A DNA stretch of 64,000 nucleotides from Sphingobium terrigena (GCF_003591655.1 NZ_QVRA01000019.1:17041-81040), one strand, 5' to 3'; shown: positions 8,526 to 17,866, numbered from the stretch's first letter. Notes: generated by a model not told the origin, from the sequence alone. A program made the numbers and translations.

Positions 8526-9338
8526 ATGAACATGGAAAGCACGATAGACCCTCAGGTCATTCAACAAGCCGCCGAATTGTTGCGCGGCGCAGCGATAAGC
8601 GGAACGCCCGTAACGCCGGTACGCGATCTCATATCGGCCGGTGGCGTTGATGCGGCCTATGCCGTGCAGGAGGTCAATACGCGACACTATCTCGACAGCG
8701 GTCGAAGGCTGGTTGGCCGCAAGATCGGCCTTACTTCGCTTGCGGTCCAAAGGCAGCTTGGTGTCGATCAGCCCGATTACGGTATGCTGTTTGCCGATAT
8801 GGACGTTCCCGAGGGCATACCGATCTCACTTAATCAGGTCATTCAACCCAAGGTTGAGGCGGAGATCGCCATCGTCATCGGCCGCGACCTTCTCTATCCG
8901 GACCTTACGACTGCCGAAATGATCCGAGCGGTGGAATATGTCGTGCCGGCGATCGAGATCGTCGATAGCCGTGTAGCCAACTGGGACATTCGCATCTGGG
9001 ATACTGTGGCCGATAATGCCTCCAGCGGCCTGTTTGTGCTGGGAGCCGTCCCGCGCAAACTCGAGGCGCTCGACTTGCGCGAGTGCGGAATGGTCATGGA
9101 GATCAAGAGTGAGCCTGTTTCAGTCGGGGCAGGCATCGCCTGCCTGGGCAGCCCGATCACCGCATCGTTGTGGCTGGCGCGGGTCATGGCGCGCGTCGGG
9201 CGTCCGTTGCTCGAAGGCGACGTGATCCTGTCGGGCGCACTCGGGCCCATGGCGGGGGTGAGCCGCGGCGATGTTGTGGAAGCAAGAATTAACGGAGTCG
9301 GAACGGTACGGGCGGCCTTCGCCGCCGACGCCGTCTGA
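8526..9338 (+). CDS. xylJ: 2-oxopent-4-enoate (2-hydroxypenta-2,4-dienoate) hydratase
   Basis: 270 residues of the hydratase/decarboxylase family (DmpE/XylJ). Conserved parts are GRKIGLTS, QPDYGMLFADM, KVEAEIAIVIG with the metal-binding acids, and ASSGLFVLG. It adds water to 2-oxopent-4-enoate giving 4-hydroxy-2-oxovalerate. It follows xylG by 4 bp. The related decarboxylase (xylI) is a separate gene at 11332. Confidence 0.9.
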   Translation: MNMESTIDPQVIQQAAELLRGAAISGTPVTPVRDLISAGGVDAAYAVQEVNTRHYLDSGRRLVGRKIGLTSLAVQRQLGVDQPDYGMLFADMDVPEGIPISLNQVIQPKVEAEIAIVIGRDLLYPDLTTAEMIRAVEYVVPAIEIVDSRVANWDIRIWDTVADNASSGLFVLGAVPRKLEALDLRECGMVMEIKSEPVSVGAGIACLGSPITASLWLARVMARVGRPLLEGDVILSGALGPMAGVSRGDVVEARINGVGTVRAAFAADAV

Positions 9339-9360
9339 AGATTGGAAGAGAAACAAGCAT

Positions 9361-10299
9361 ATGGCAAAGATGAAGTGTGCGATCATCGGCTCGGGAAATA
9401 TTGGTACTGATCTGATGATCAAGTTGCTGAAAGGTTCGGAGAGGCTCGAACTCGCCGTAGTGGTTGGCATCGACCCGGCTTCAGAGGGTCTCGCTATGGC
9501 CCGCGAGCGAGGAGTGACGACTACGCACGATGGCATCGAGGGGCTACGCAAGCTTCCAGTCTATCCAGAAATTGGCATCGTCTTTGATGCTACCTCGGCT
9601 TACGCTCACAAGGAGCACGACGCCGCCCTGCAAAAGGACGGCAAGCTGGTCGTCGACCTGACACCTGCTGCGCTGGGGCCGTTTTTCGTGCCACCGGTCG
9701 ATAGCGCGCTGGATGACCATGTTCGCAACGTGAACATGGTTACCTGCGGAGGCCAGGCGACTATCCCGATCGTCGCGGCGGTGTCGCGCGTGAGCCCAGT
9801 TCATTATGCTGAGATTGTCGCATCGGTTTCGTCGCGCTCGGCGGGACCGGGTACGCGAGCCAATATCGACGAATTTACCCGGACAACGGCGAAGGCGATC
9901 GAAGTCGTCGGCGGTGCGAGCCGCGGGCGTGCGATTATCATTCTCAATCCCGCCGAACCGCCGATGATCATGCGCGACACGATCTTCACGCTGACTGATC
10001 AAGTCGATGAGGACAAGATCCGCCAGTCTGTGCAGGACATGGTGGCGACCGTTCAGTCCTATGTTCCCGGCTATCGTCTCAAGCAGGAAGTGCAGTTCGA
10101 GCGGTTCGGCTCTAATCAGCCGCTGAAAATTCCCGGCTATGGCGAGTTCGCTGGTCTGAAGACCAGCGTTTTTCTCGAAGTCGAGGGTGCGGGCGATTAC
10201 CTGCCCAAATATTCGGGTAACCTCGACATCATGACCGCCGCTGCCAAAGCAGCCGGTGAAAGGCTTGCCCAGAAACACCTTGAGAAGGCGGCATCATGA
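9361..10299 (+). CDS. xylQ: Acetaldehyde dehydrogenase (acylating)
   Basis: 312 residues beginning at ATG 9361 after GAAGAGAAAC. The N-terminal nucleotide motif is GSGNIGTDL, and the catalytic cysteine is C129 in VTCGGQATIPIV. This is the DmpF/BphJ/XylQ enzyme that converts acetaldehyde (or propanal) to the acyl-CoA and channels it from its partner aldolase. The stop overlaps the aldolase start (ATGA at 10296), in keeping with the obligate complex. Confidence 0.95.
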   Translation: MAKMKCAIIGSGNIGTDLMIKLLKGSERLELAVVVGIDPASEGLAMARERGVTTTHDGIEGLRKLPVYPEIGIVFDATSAYAHKEHDAALQKDGKLVVDLTPAALGPFFVPPVDSALDDHVRNVNMVTCGGQATIPIVAAVSRVSPVHYAEIVASVSSRSAGPGTRANIDEFTRTTAKAIEVVGGASRGRAIIILNPAEPPMIMRDTIFTLTDQVDEDKIRQSVQDMVATVQSYVPGYRLKQEVQFERFGSNQPLKIPGYGEFAGLKTSVFLEVEGAGDYLPKYSGNLDIMTAAAKAAGERLAQKHLEKAAS

Positions 10300-11327
10300 C
10301 TTTCGATCCCGAAACCGACAAGCTTTACATACAGGACGTCACCCTTCGTGACGGCATGCACGCCATACTTCATATGTACGGCACCGATAGCGTCCGCACG
10401 ATCGCCAAGGTCCTTGACGATGCTGGTGTCGATGCTATCGAAGTATCGCACGGCGATGGCCTCAATGGCACCTCGTTCAACTATGGGTTTGGTGCCCACA
10501 CTGATTGGGAATGGATCGAGGCGGCAGCCGACGTGATCAAACGGGCTGTGCTGACCACGCTGCTTGTGCCGGGCATAGGCACGGTCGAAGAACTCCGTCG
10601 CGCTTATACATTGGGCGTTCGCTCTGTGCGGGTTGCTACCCATTGCACCGAAGCGGACGTTGCCAAGCAGCATATCGGCATTGCTCGAGATCTCGGCATG
10701 GACGTCTCGGGCTTTCTCATGATGAGCCATATGATAGACGCCGAAGCTTTGGCCCAGCAAGCACTGCTGATGGAAAGTTATGGCGCGCACTGCGTCTATG
10801 TGACGGACAGTGGTGGTGCGCTCGACATGGACGGCGTGCGCGATCGGTTGCGCGCGTACGATCGCGTGCTCAAGCCGACGACCCAGCGTGGTATGCATGC
10901 CCATCACAATCTTTCATTAGGTGTCGCAAATTCAATCGTTGCCGCCCAGGAAGGAGCTGTACGGATTGACGCTAGTCTCGCCGGTATGGGAGCGGGGGCG
11001 GGCAACGCGCCGCTTGAGGTGTTCATTGCCGCCGCTGACCGCAAGGGCTGGAATCATGGATGCGATGTCATGGCGCTGATGGACGCGGCCGAAGACATTA
11101 TCCGCCCGTTGCAGGATCGCCCGGTCCGGGTCGATCGCGAAACGCTCAGCCTCGGTTACGCCGGCGTCTATTCAAGCTTCCTACGCCACGCCGAAAAAGC
11201 GGCCGGGCAATATGGTCTCGATACCCGCGAGATCCTGATCGAACTGGGCAAGCGGCGCATGGTCGGCGGGCAGGAAGACATGATCGTCGATGTCGCGCTC
11301 GATCTCGTTTCCGCGCGAGCGGCATAG
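10296..11327 (+). CDS. xylK: 4-hydroxy-2-oxovalerate aldolase
   Basis: 343 residues of the HMGL-like DmpG/BphI family. The N-terminal DVTLRDGMH carries the catalytic Arg-Asp and a His, and GMHAHHN gives the HxH metal site. It splits 4-hydroxy-2-oxovalerate to pyruvate and acetaldehyde, which passes to the xylQ product. Start overlaps the xylQ stop. Confidence 0.95.
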   Translation: MTFDPETDKLYIQDVTLRDGMHAILHMYGTDSVRTIAKVLDDAGVDAIEVSHGDGLNGTSFNYGFGAHTDWEWIEAAADVIKRAVLTTLLVPGIGTVEELRRAYTLGVRSVRVATHCTEADVAKQHIGIARDLGMDVSGFLMMSHMIDAEALAQQALLMESYGAHCVYVTDSGGALDMDGVRDRLRAYDRVLKPTTQRGMHAHHNLSLGVANSIVAAQEGAVRIDASLAGMGAGAGNAPLEVFIAAADRKGWNHGCDVMALMDAAEDIIRPLQDRPVRVDRETLSLGYAGVYSSFLRHAEKAAGQYGLDTREILIELGKRRMVGGQEDMIVDVALDLVSARAA

Positions 11328-11331
11328 GTAG

Positions 11332-12108
11332 ATGGCCATGGATAAACTTGCACGATATGCGGAAACTTTGGATGGTGCGGCGTTGGGTGCCCACGCTACA
11401 CCACAGTTAACGTCCAGCGATCCGAATCTGAGTGTGGCTGATGCGTATCAGGTCCAGAAGCTCTCGGTTGATCGTCGCTTGGCGCGCGGCGAACGCCGGA
11501 TCGGCGTCAAGATGGGGCTCACCAGCAGGGCCAAGATGCTGCAGGTCGGTGTCAATGAAGTAGCCTGGGGCCGTTTGACCGATGCGATGCTGATTGAGGA
11601 AGGTGCGGCGATGTCGCGCGCACGCTTCGTTCATCCTCGGGTTGAACCGGAAGTGGCCTTCCTGATGAAGGCACCGCTCTGCGGCCGGGTCACTGCCGCT
11701 CAAGCGCTCGCAGCGGTCGAAGCCATCGCACCTGCAATGGAGATCATCGACAGCCGCTACGAAAACTTCAAGTTCGCGCTTTCCGACGTGATTGCCGACA
11801 ACACCTCGTCCTCCGGCCTCGTAATCGGGCCGTGGAATGATCCGACCAAGGATTTCTCGAATCTGGGTGTGATAGTCGAGATAAACGGACAGGTGATAGA
11901 GGTCGGTTCGACCGCCGCCATCCTGGGTCACCCCCTTCGATCGCTCGTCGCAGCAGCGCGGCTCGTCGCCGAAGGCGGGGAAGGGATTTCGGCAGGTGAT
12001 ATTGTCATGGCAGGCGGGATTACCGCCGCGCCAACGCTCGCGCCGGGCCAGACTGTACGCACGACAATTCAAGGGCTTGGTTCTGTTATGTTCCGGGTGG
12101 AGGCGTAA
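11332..12108 (+). CDS. xylI: 4-oxalocrotonate decarboxylase
   Basis: 258 residues, homologous to xylJ (same fold) but with decarboxylase-type features RIGVKMGLTSRAKM, HPRVEPEVAFLM and ADNTSSSGLVIG. It decarboxylates 2-oxohex-3-enedioate to 2-oxopent-4-enoate, normally in complex with the hydratase. It lies 4 bp after xylK. Assignment between hydratase and decarboxylase rests on position beside xylH and on the family pattern. Confidence 0.88.
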   Translation: MAMDKLARYAETLDGAALGAHATPQLTSSDPNLSVADAYQVQKLSVDRRLARGERRIGVKMGLTSRAKMLQVGVNEVAWGRLTDAMLIEEGAAMSRARFVHPRVEPEVAFLMKAPLCGRVTAAQALAAVEAIAPAMEIIDSRYENFKFALSDVIADNTSSSGLVIGPWNDPTKDFSNLGVIVEINGQVIEVGSTAAILGHPLRSLVAAARLVAEGGEGISAGDIVMAGGITAAPTLAPGQTVRTTIQGLGSVMFRVEA

Positions 12109-12321
12109 ATGCCGATCATCGAAGTAAATCTGCTCGAAGGGCGATCGGCTGAGGACAAGGAGCGACTGATTCACGCACTTACCGAGGCAGCGATAAGTTC
12201 CATTGCTGCGCCCCGTGAATCTGTGCGGATTATCTTGCGGGAGATGCAAGCGGAACATTTTGCGGTGGGTGGGCTATCATTTGCAGCGAAGGCCGCGGAA
12301 GCGGCATTGCGTGATGCCTGA
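12109..12321 (+). CDS. xylH: 4-oxalocrotonate tautomerase
   Basis: 70 residues starting MPIIEVNLLEG. After methionine removal, P1 is the catalytic base; R11 and R39 (SVRII) and F50 (AEHF) fall exactly at the positions known for 4-OT. It isomerises 2-hydroxymuconate to 2-oxohex-3-enedioate. It starts directly at the xylI stop. The C-terminus overlaps the ferredoxin gene by 8 bp. Confidence 0.93.
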   Translation: MPIIEVNLLEGRSAEDKERLIHALTEAAISSIAAPRESVRIILREMQAEHFAVGGLSFAAKAAEAALRDA

Positions 12322-12592
12322 ACCCTATGAGATTCGTATAGTGGGCGGAGCGCACTTCCGTTGTGCGGCGGACGAACGGGTTCTAATCGCGATGGAGCGA
12401 TGCGGAGAGAATGACATAGGAGTAGGTTGCCGGGGTGGCGGCTGTGGTATTTGCCGCATCAGGGTCGTCGATGGCGATTACCGAACCGGTAAGATGAGTA
12501 CGGCGAGAGTCTCCGAGGCAGAACGGGAAGCGGGCTTTGCTCTTGCTTGCCGATTGTTTCCGGCGAGTGACCTTTTGATCGAAGTTGGATAA
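12314..12592 (+). CDS. xylT: XylT-type [2Fe-2S] ferredoxin
   Basis: 92 residues from ATG 12314, a chloroplast-type ferredoxin with the cluster loop GVGCRGGGCGICRIRV and a later cysteine in ALACRLF. XylT/DmpQ proteins reduce inactivated Fe(III) in catechol 2,3-dioxygenase. Unlike the classical TOL order, where xylT precedes xylE, here it follows the tautomerase at the end of the lower operon. It is not a Rieske ferredoxin, so it is unlikely to feed the Rieske oxygenases, though that cannot be excluded. Confidence 0.85.
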   Translation: MPEPYEIRIVGGAHFRCAADERVLIAMERCGENDIGVGCRGGGCGICRIRVVDGDYRTGKMSTARVSEAEREAGFALACRLFPASDLLIEVG

Positions 12593-12610
12593 ATTCTAAG
12601 GAGAGTTGCG

Positions 12611-14110
12611 ATGGCTACCCAGTTGAAGAGCGACACAAACGACTACGGAATCAAGAGTGAATATGGCCACTTTATCGGGGGAGAGTGGATCGCCGGTGAC
12701 AGCGGTAAGACAATTGACCTAGTCAACCCTGCAACCGGACAGATCCTTACCAAGATCCAGGCCGGCAATGCAAAGGATGTCGAACGCGCAGTTGCTGCCG
12801 CTAAAGGCGCTTTCCCTAAGTGGTCGGAAAGCTCGCCCGCTGAGCGTCAGGATATTCTGATAGAGGTCGCCCGGCGGCTTAAGGCACGGCATCAGCATTA
12901 CGCAACGCTCGAAACGCTGAACAACGGCAAGCCTATCCGCGAATCGATGTATTTTGACATGCCGCAGGCTATCGGCCAATTTGAACTGTTCGCCGGAGCG
13001 GCCTATGGCCTTCATGGACAGACCATGGATTATCCTGACGCCGTGGGCATCGTTCATCGCGAGCCGCTGGGGGTCTGTGCTCAGATCATCCCCTGGAACG
13101 TGCCGATGCTTATGATGGCGTGCAAGATTGCCCCCGCCCTTGCTTCGGGTAACACGGTAGTGCTCAAACCTGCAGAGACGGTATGCCTGTCAGTGATCGA
13201 ATTCTTCGTGGAAATGGCCGATCTTCTGCCGCCGGGCGTTATCAACGTGGTCACCGGTTACGGCGCTGACGTTGGCGAGGCGCTTGTCACTCACGAGGAC
13301 GTCCGTAAGGTGGCGTTCACCGGTTCGGTGGGAACGGCCCGCCGGATCATGCAGTATGCTTCGATCAATATTATCCCGCAGACGCTGGAATTGGGCGGCA
13401 AATCCGCTCACATCGTCTGTGCCGATGCCGATATCAATGCTGCGGTCGAAAGCGCGACGATGTCCACCGTGCTGAACAAGGGCGAGGTTTGCCTGGCGGG
13501 TTCGCGTCTCTTCCTGCACGAAACGATCCAGGAAGAGTTCCTGGCCAAGTTCAAGGTGGCACTAGAAGGCATTCGTCAGGGCGATCCGCTTGATTTCGCG
13601 ACGCAACTCGGCGCGCAGGCGTCGAAGATGCAGATGGACAAGGTCGAGAGCTATCTCAATATGGCGACCGAAGAAGGTGCTACCATTTTGACTGGCGGCA
13701 CCCGTAATGCCAGCCTTGCAGATGGGCATTTCATCATGCCGACGGTCTTTACCAACGTCAACAACTCGATGCGCATCGCGCGCGAGGAGATTTTCGGGCC
13801 CGTCACCAGTGTCATCAGTTGGAAAGACGAGGAGGAGATGATGAAGGCGGCCAACGATACGAACTATGGCCTCGCTGGGGGCATCTGGACCCGCGACATT
13901 ATGCGTGCGCACCGCCTGGCGCGTAAGCTCGAAACCGGCACAGTGTGGATCAACCGCTATTACAATCTTAAGGCAAATATGCCGCTGGGCGGCTACAAAC
14001 AGAGTGGTTTCGGTCGTGAATTCAGTCATGAAGTACTCAATCATTACACCCAGACCAAATCGGTCGTGGTTAACCTGCAGGAAGGTCGCACTGGTATGTT
14101 CGATCAGTAA
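12611..14110 (+). CDS. NAD-dependent aldehyde dehydrogenase
   Basis: 499 residues with nucleophile C294 (KGEVCLAGSRL), base E260 (LELGGKSA) and IIPWNVPML. The N-terminal EYGHFIGGEWIAG and C-terminal GGYKQSGFGREF are common in class 1/2 and acetaldehyde dehydrogenases. Likely roles are oxidation of the aldehyde formed by xylMA action or by NahE, or of acetaldehyde. It starts 18 bp after xylT with AAGGAGAG. Substrate unresolved. Confidence 0.85.
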   Translation: MATQLKSDTNDYGIKSEYGHFIGGEWIAGDSGKTIDLVNPATGQILTKIQAGNAKDVERAVAAAKGAFPKWSESSPAERQDILIEVARRLKARHQHYATLETLNNGKPIRESMYFDMPQAIGQFELFAGAAYGLHGQTMDYPDAVGIVHREPLGVCAQIIPWNVPMLMMACKIAPALASGNTVVLKPAETVCLSVIEFFVEMADLLPPGVINVVTGYGADVGEALVTHEDVRKVAFTGSVGTARRIMQYASINIIPQTLELGGKSAHIVCADADINAAVESATMSTVLNKGEVCLAGSRLFLHETIQEEFLAKFKVALEGIRQGDPLDFATQLGAQASKMQMDKVESYLNMATEEGATILTGGTRNASLADGHFIMPTVFTNVNNSMRIAREEIFGPVTSVISWKDEEEMMKAANDTNYGLAGGIWTRDIMRAHRLARKLETGTVWINRYYNLKANMPLGGYKQSGFGREFSHEVLNHYTQTKSVVVNLQEGRTGMFDQ

Positions 14111-14150
14111 TTTCTGACCGATCGACACGTAAATGGTGGAGGAGAAGGCA

Positions 14151-14951
14151 TTGTCTGCAAGGCTTGATGGACAGGTGGCGTTGCTGACCGGTGGCGCAAC
14201 TGGGATCGGGGCAGCGGTCGTCGCCCGATATATAGAGGAGGGCGCCAGGGTAGGTGTCCTCGTCAGGGGTGAAGACCAGGCCAAACTCGTGCGTTCGCGC
14301 CACGGCGACAAGGTTGTGGTGGTGGTGGGAGACGTGCGGTCCTATGCGGACAATGCCCGCGCCGTGGCGGAAACTGTCAGGGCATTCGGAAAGCTTGATG
14401 TCTTTGTCGGAAATGTTGGGATCTGGGATTTTATGGTGCCGCTAGAGCAGCAGGAGCCCGAACAGCTTGCTAAGGTCTTTGATGAAATCTTTGATGTAAA
14501 TCTGAAAGGCTATTTTCTAGGTGCCCGGGCGGCCATTCCTGAACTCAGGAAGGTTAAGGGCAGCATCATTTTCACCGCCTCGACTTCGAGCTACTATACC
14601 GGTGGGGGAGGCACGTTGTACGTTGCGTCGAAACACGCCGTTCTTGGCCTGGTCAAGCAACTGGCTTGGGAACTAACGCCCGACATCAGGGTCAACGGTG
14701 TTGCGCCGGGCGGGACACGCACCCCGCTCAGCGGTGCGATGACCGGAGGTTTTTCAGACACGAAAATGGAACAGATGCCGGGGCTTGACGTCCTGATATC
14801 CGAAATGACCCCGCTTGGGCGGATCGCGGAGCCTGCCGATCACGCAGGTCTGTACGCCCTCTTGGCCTCGCGGCGGGACTCTTCATACGTGACCGGAACG
14901 GTGCTGCTTAGCGATGGCGGCATCGGCATCGGTAAGCGCCCTCAAGGTTGA
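14151..14951 (+). CDS. cis-dihydrodiol dehydrogenase, BphB-like SDR
   Basis: 266 residues from a TTG at 14151, chosen because GGAGGAGAAGG lies just upstream and the protein then starts like BphB (about 10 residues before TGGATGIG); ATG 14133 is the alternative. Features are TGGATGIG, GDVRSYADN, GNVGIWDF, and the active site TASTSSYYTG with YVASK. GIWDF and VRVNG-like surroundings are typical of biphenyl/toluene dihydrodiol dehydrogenases. It would rearomatise diols made by the oxygenases encoded at 17867-21693. Confidence 0.82.
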   Translation: MSARLDGQVALLTGGATGIGAAVVARYIEEGARVGVLVRGEDQAKLVRSRHGDKVVVVVGDVRSYADNARAVAETVRAFGKLDVFVGNVGIWDFMVPLEQQEPEQLAKVFDEIFDVNLKGYFLGARAAIPELRKVKGSIIFTASTSSYYTGGGGTLYVASKHAVLGLVKQLAWELTPDIRVNGVAPGGTRTPLSGAMTGGFSDTKMEQMPGLDVLISEMTPLGRIAEPADHAGLYALLASRRDSSYVTGTVLLSDGGIGIGKRPQG

Positions 14952-15007
14952 ACAGCATACAACTGGCCTAAGGCCGTCAATAGCAAGCACATCGGAGGGA
15001 AACGGCC

Positions 15008-15388
15008 ATGGCTGAGAGATTTCAATTTTCTGATCTTCTCATCATTTCGGGAGTCATGGGCGCTGCTAGGTGGAAGCCGACCCATCTAGGCCCAACGGTA
15101 TCTCCCCCTCAACTCGTGGAATTCGGCGGCAATCTGACGAGAGATCGTGCGGAACGAATGATGGCGCATGCCGAAGCTGGAGGGCTTGCGATTTATGGGA
15201 TTGGCCAGCTGAGCTACCATCGGGCACCGGTCGATAAGACGGTGGTTTATCCAATCGACGCTTTTTATGCCCACGGTCAATATACGTCCGTTATTGCTAC
15301 TATGAACCGTGTTGCCGTACTGTTCGATAACGCTCAAAAAGTGGATGTCCAGGAATTGGCTGGAAAGATGATCCGGGTCGATAACTGA
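15008..15388 (+). CDS. Unrecognised 126-residue protein
   Basis: I do not recognise this protein. It starts at ATG 15008 behind a strong GGAGGGAAAC site, 56 bp after the BphB-like gene, so it is probably the last gene of the same operon. It has no signal peptide, no membrane segment and no cysteine pairs; histidines lie at GQLSYHR and FYAHGQY. The composition matches its neighbours. A small accessory or ligand-binding protein is possible, but nothing in the sequence shows a function. Confidence 0.7.
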   Translation: MAERFQFSDLLIISGVMGAARWKPTHLGPTVSPPQLVEFGGNLTRDRAERMMAHAEAGGLAIYGIGQLSYHRAPVDKTVVYPIDAFYAHGQYTSVIATMNRVAVLFDNAQKVDVQELAGKMIRVDN

Positions 15389-15459
15389 TTTGTTTCGATG
15401 TCACCCTCTGCCATAGCCGCGATCGACAGGGGGCTTGAGAGCGGTCCCTACCATGTCGG

Positions 15460-16500
15460 CTAACGTACGTCGCTGCGGTCCACGAAACGGTCTGCGGAGA
15501 TCGCATCGGGAGCTAACCCGGCCTCGAGTAATTCTGCTTCCGCGAGGTCAACCATGGCGGGCGGTCCGCAAAGATAGGCCTCATACCGCATCTCAATTGG
15601 CAGTTCAGCAATCTGCTGGGTCACCGGACCTCTGGCGCCCTGCCAAGGGCTATCGGCCGCCTCGTCAGAAAGCACCGGGATGAAATCGAATGGCCCCCTC
15701 CAGGTGGCCTTGAGTCTCCCGATTTCATCAAGACAATAAAGGTTGGTCCGGGTTCTTGCGCCATAAAGAAGCGTTACCGGCCGCGTCGCCCCCAGCGCAA
15801 GTGCTTCCTGTAATATGGAGATGATAGGCGCAAGGCCGCTGCCGCCTGCAATGCACAGAATGGGCGCTGCGCTTTGCTTCAGGTGGAACGCGCCATAGGG
15901 TGCTCTCAACGTCAAAGAAGCCCCGACCCGATCATCTGCGAACAGCCAGTCCGTGAACGCGCCGCCCGGGACATGGCGGACGTGGAATTGCAAGTTCCGG
16001 GTCGAGCCTGCTATGGGAGCGAAAGCGAACGAATAGCTTCGTAGACCATCCACACCCGGCGCACCAATATCTGCATACTGACCAGGGACGAAGGAAAGCG
16101 GCCGGTCCAGCTCGACCGTAAGATTGATAATGTCAGGGCAAAGCCGAGGAACTGACACGATTGTTGCGCGATAGTCGTCCACGGTTTGCTGGACCGTCAG
16201 TGGCGCGTCGAGTGCAATCGTCAAGTCTGACCGGGGTATCGCTTGACAGGCTAGCCTGTATCCAGCGAGCAACTCATCACGTTCCAGAGCCAGCGCCGAA
16301 GGACTGAGCTCCCTTATTTTGCCGTCAAGAAGCTTGAACTTGCACGTGCCGCAGGACCCGACTTTACAATCATGAGGCATCGCCAAGCCCTCTGTAAGCA
16401 TGGCTTCGAGCAACGTCTTGTCTCGAGCGACCAGCAGTGTCCGGGCTTCCGAGGCAAAGATTACCTTGTTGCGTTGGGGCTTCTTCAAGAAGGAAAACAT
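15460..16500 (-). CDS. xylA: Xylene monooxygenase electron-transfer component
   Basis: 346 residues. An N-terminal plant-type [2Fe-2S] domain has C45, C50, C53 and C85 (MPHDCKVGSCGTC, RLACQ); it is followed by the FAD domain with RSYSFAFAP and GGAFTDWLF, and the NAD domain with GGSGLAPIISIL and YLCGPPAMVD. The layout and spacing are those of XylA. It passes electrons from NADH to the membrane hydroxylase encoded upstream at 16627-17730. The gap between them (127 bp) holds a strong hairpin, which is unusual in a two-component operon. Confidence 0.93.
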   Translation of the reverse strand: MFSFLKKPQRNKVIFASEARTLLVARDKTLLEAMLTEGLAMPHDCKVGSCGTCKFKLLDGKIRELSPSALALERDELLAGYRLACQAIPRSDLTIALDAPLTVQQTVDDYRATIVSVPRLCPDIINLTVELDRPLSFVPGQYADIGAPGVDGLRSYSFAFAPIAGSTRNLQFHVRHVPGGAFTDWLFADDRVGASLTLRAPYGAFHLKQSAAPILCIAGGSGLAPIISILQEALALGATRPVTLLYGARTRTNLYCLDEIGRLKATWRGPFDFIPVLSDEAADSPWQGARGPVTQQIAELPIEMRYEAYLCGPPAMVDLAEAELLEAGLAPDAISADRFVDRSDVR

Positions 16501-16547
16501 AAAGCGGATCTACTATGTTGAGTGAGGGCGGTGCGGTGAAGACAAGG

Positions 16548-16574
16548 GAGCGTCATCCCATAAGGATGACGCTC
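16548..16574 (-). terminator. Hairpin between xylM and xylA
   Basis: A perfect 11-bp inverted repeat, GAGCGTCATCC / GGATGACGCTC, with a 5-base loop, lies after the xylM stop and 48 bp before xylA. There is no U-tract, so it may be a leaky terminator or an mRNA-stabilising element lowering xylA relative to xylM rather than a full stop. Confidence 0.6.
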
Positions 16575-16626
16575 AGTTCACATAGAGACAATCAAACGCG
16601 TACGTCTCCATGCGGGGTGGACTGTT

Positions 16627-17730
16627 TCATGCAGTGGCGAGCCACTGCGGCCAGCCGGCCTGCGCATTCGCGGCATCTGCCAACTTGCGCTCGCCGGGCG
16701 ATGCGAACCTTGTATCCCAGTCTTTCAGACGCGGCTGGGCTATGAACCGGTGCCAGATCGGAGGGACAAGTCCGCAGAGGAAACACAGGAACAATGACGG
16801 CATCTGCGGCGCGTCGCACTCGGGTTGGAGTTCGTAGAACGGTGTGTGGCCATCGAGGTGGTGGTTGATGTGGTTTGTAATCTCCACCCCGATCGGACGG
16901 GAGATCATGCCCAGATGGTTCCAGGCATGATGCTTGGCGATGGGTTCGCCTTCAATCCGGATCAGCCCGTAGTGCTGGAAGTAATTGAAGCCTTCGATCA
17001 ACATTTTGGCGAGAAAAATGGCGACGGCAGTGGCGATACCAGCAACAGGCCCCGCGAGTAAGGTTGCCCCGCCAACAATTGTGCCAAGCAGGATTGGGAG
17101 TAGCCACATCGCGTTGCGCCAGCTCCACGTCGAATAGCCCATGCGTGATAGCATTTCGCCCTGTTTTTCCCAAGTATCACGATAAGAACCCCACGTCGCC
17201 GAAAGGACGAAGCTGTAGATCGTCTGCCCTCGGGGCGGCGTGTCGCTATCCTTCTGCGTGTCTAGGTGGACGTGATGGGTGACGATATGCGCGATATCGC
17301 GATTGGGGTCGCCGTAAAAGGCGCTAAGCCCCTTGGCGAGAGCGCGCGGGAACCAGTGCCGACGGTGCATGAGTTCGTGCGCCACGGGCAAGGTGGGAAC
17401 CGAGGATAGCCAGGCAAGGCTGGCGATCGACCCAGCCAATTGCCAGGATGAACTCGGTGCCCCCCAAATTAGGTTGGAGCCTGATTCAACAGAGTAGGCA
17501 AAAGCGAGATAGAGCGCAATCATCAGCGGAAAATGCAAGTAGATAGCGAAGTCCGCAGCGGCCGATATGCCGCGCACGCGCATCTTGCGATCACTAGGCA
17601 AGGCGATGTCCAGCAGCATGAGCACAGGGAATGTACCAATGCCGAGCCACACAAATGGCCCGCCAAGGACAAATCCGGCGATGGCCGCGAGTGTAACCAT
17701 AGGCACCAGATAATATCGCAGTGCGTCCAT
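16627..17730 (-). CDS. xylM: Xylene monooxygenase, membrane hydroxylase component
   Basis: 367 residues from ATG 17730 (GGAGAGATGAA upstream). It begins MDALRYYLVP as XylM does, has several hydrophobic membrane segments, and carries the di-iron histidine boxes HELMHRRH, HIVTHHVHLDT and NHINHH, plus FNYFQHYG. It hydroxylates aromatic methyl groups to benzylic alcohols at the inner membrane with electrons from XylA. No benzyl alcohol dehydrogenase (xylB) is in the window. Confidence 0.94.
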   Translation of the reverse strand: MDALRYYLVPMVTLAAIAGFVLGGPFVWLGIGTFPVLMLLDIALPSDRKMRVRGISAAADFAIYLHFPLMIALYLAFAYSVESGSNLIWGAPSSSWQLAGSIASLAWLSSVPTLPVAHELMHRRHWFPRALAKGLSAFYGDPNRDIAHIVTHHVHLDTQKDSDTPPRGQTIYSFVLSATWGSYRDTWEKQGEMLSRMGYSTWSWRNAMWLLPILLGTIVGGATLLAGPVAGIATAVAIFLAKMLIEGFNYFQHYGLIRIEGEPIAKHHAWNHLGMISRPIGVEITNHINHHLDGHTPFYELQPECDAPQMPSLFLCFLCGLVPPIWHRFIAQPRLKDWDTRFASPGERKLADAANAQAGWPQWLATA

Positions 17731-17866
17731 TTCATCTCTCCATCCGAAAGACAGCAAACAATTCAGACCAAAGGAATGAATCGGGCGGTCAGAAATCATC
17801 CCGTCATCATCAATTTTGTTAACGGAGACCAGCACAGCTTGCTTAATACCGTAAGATATAGGCTGA

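Noticed and set aside
9544..10278. 244-codon minus-strand frame
   Set aside because: Antisense to the acetaldehyde dehydrogenase gene, whose motifs and overlaps are unambiguous.
12314..12592. Rieske ferredoxin for the oxygenases
   Set aside because: Cysteine spacing is that of plant-type [2Fe-2S] ferredoxins; the Rieske CxH...CxxH motif is absent.
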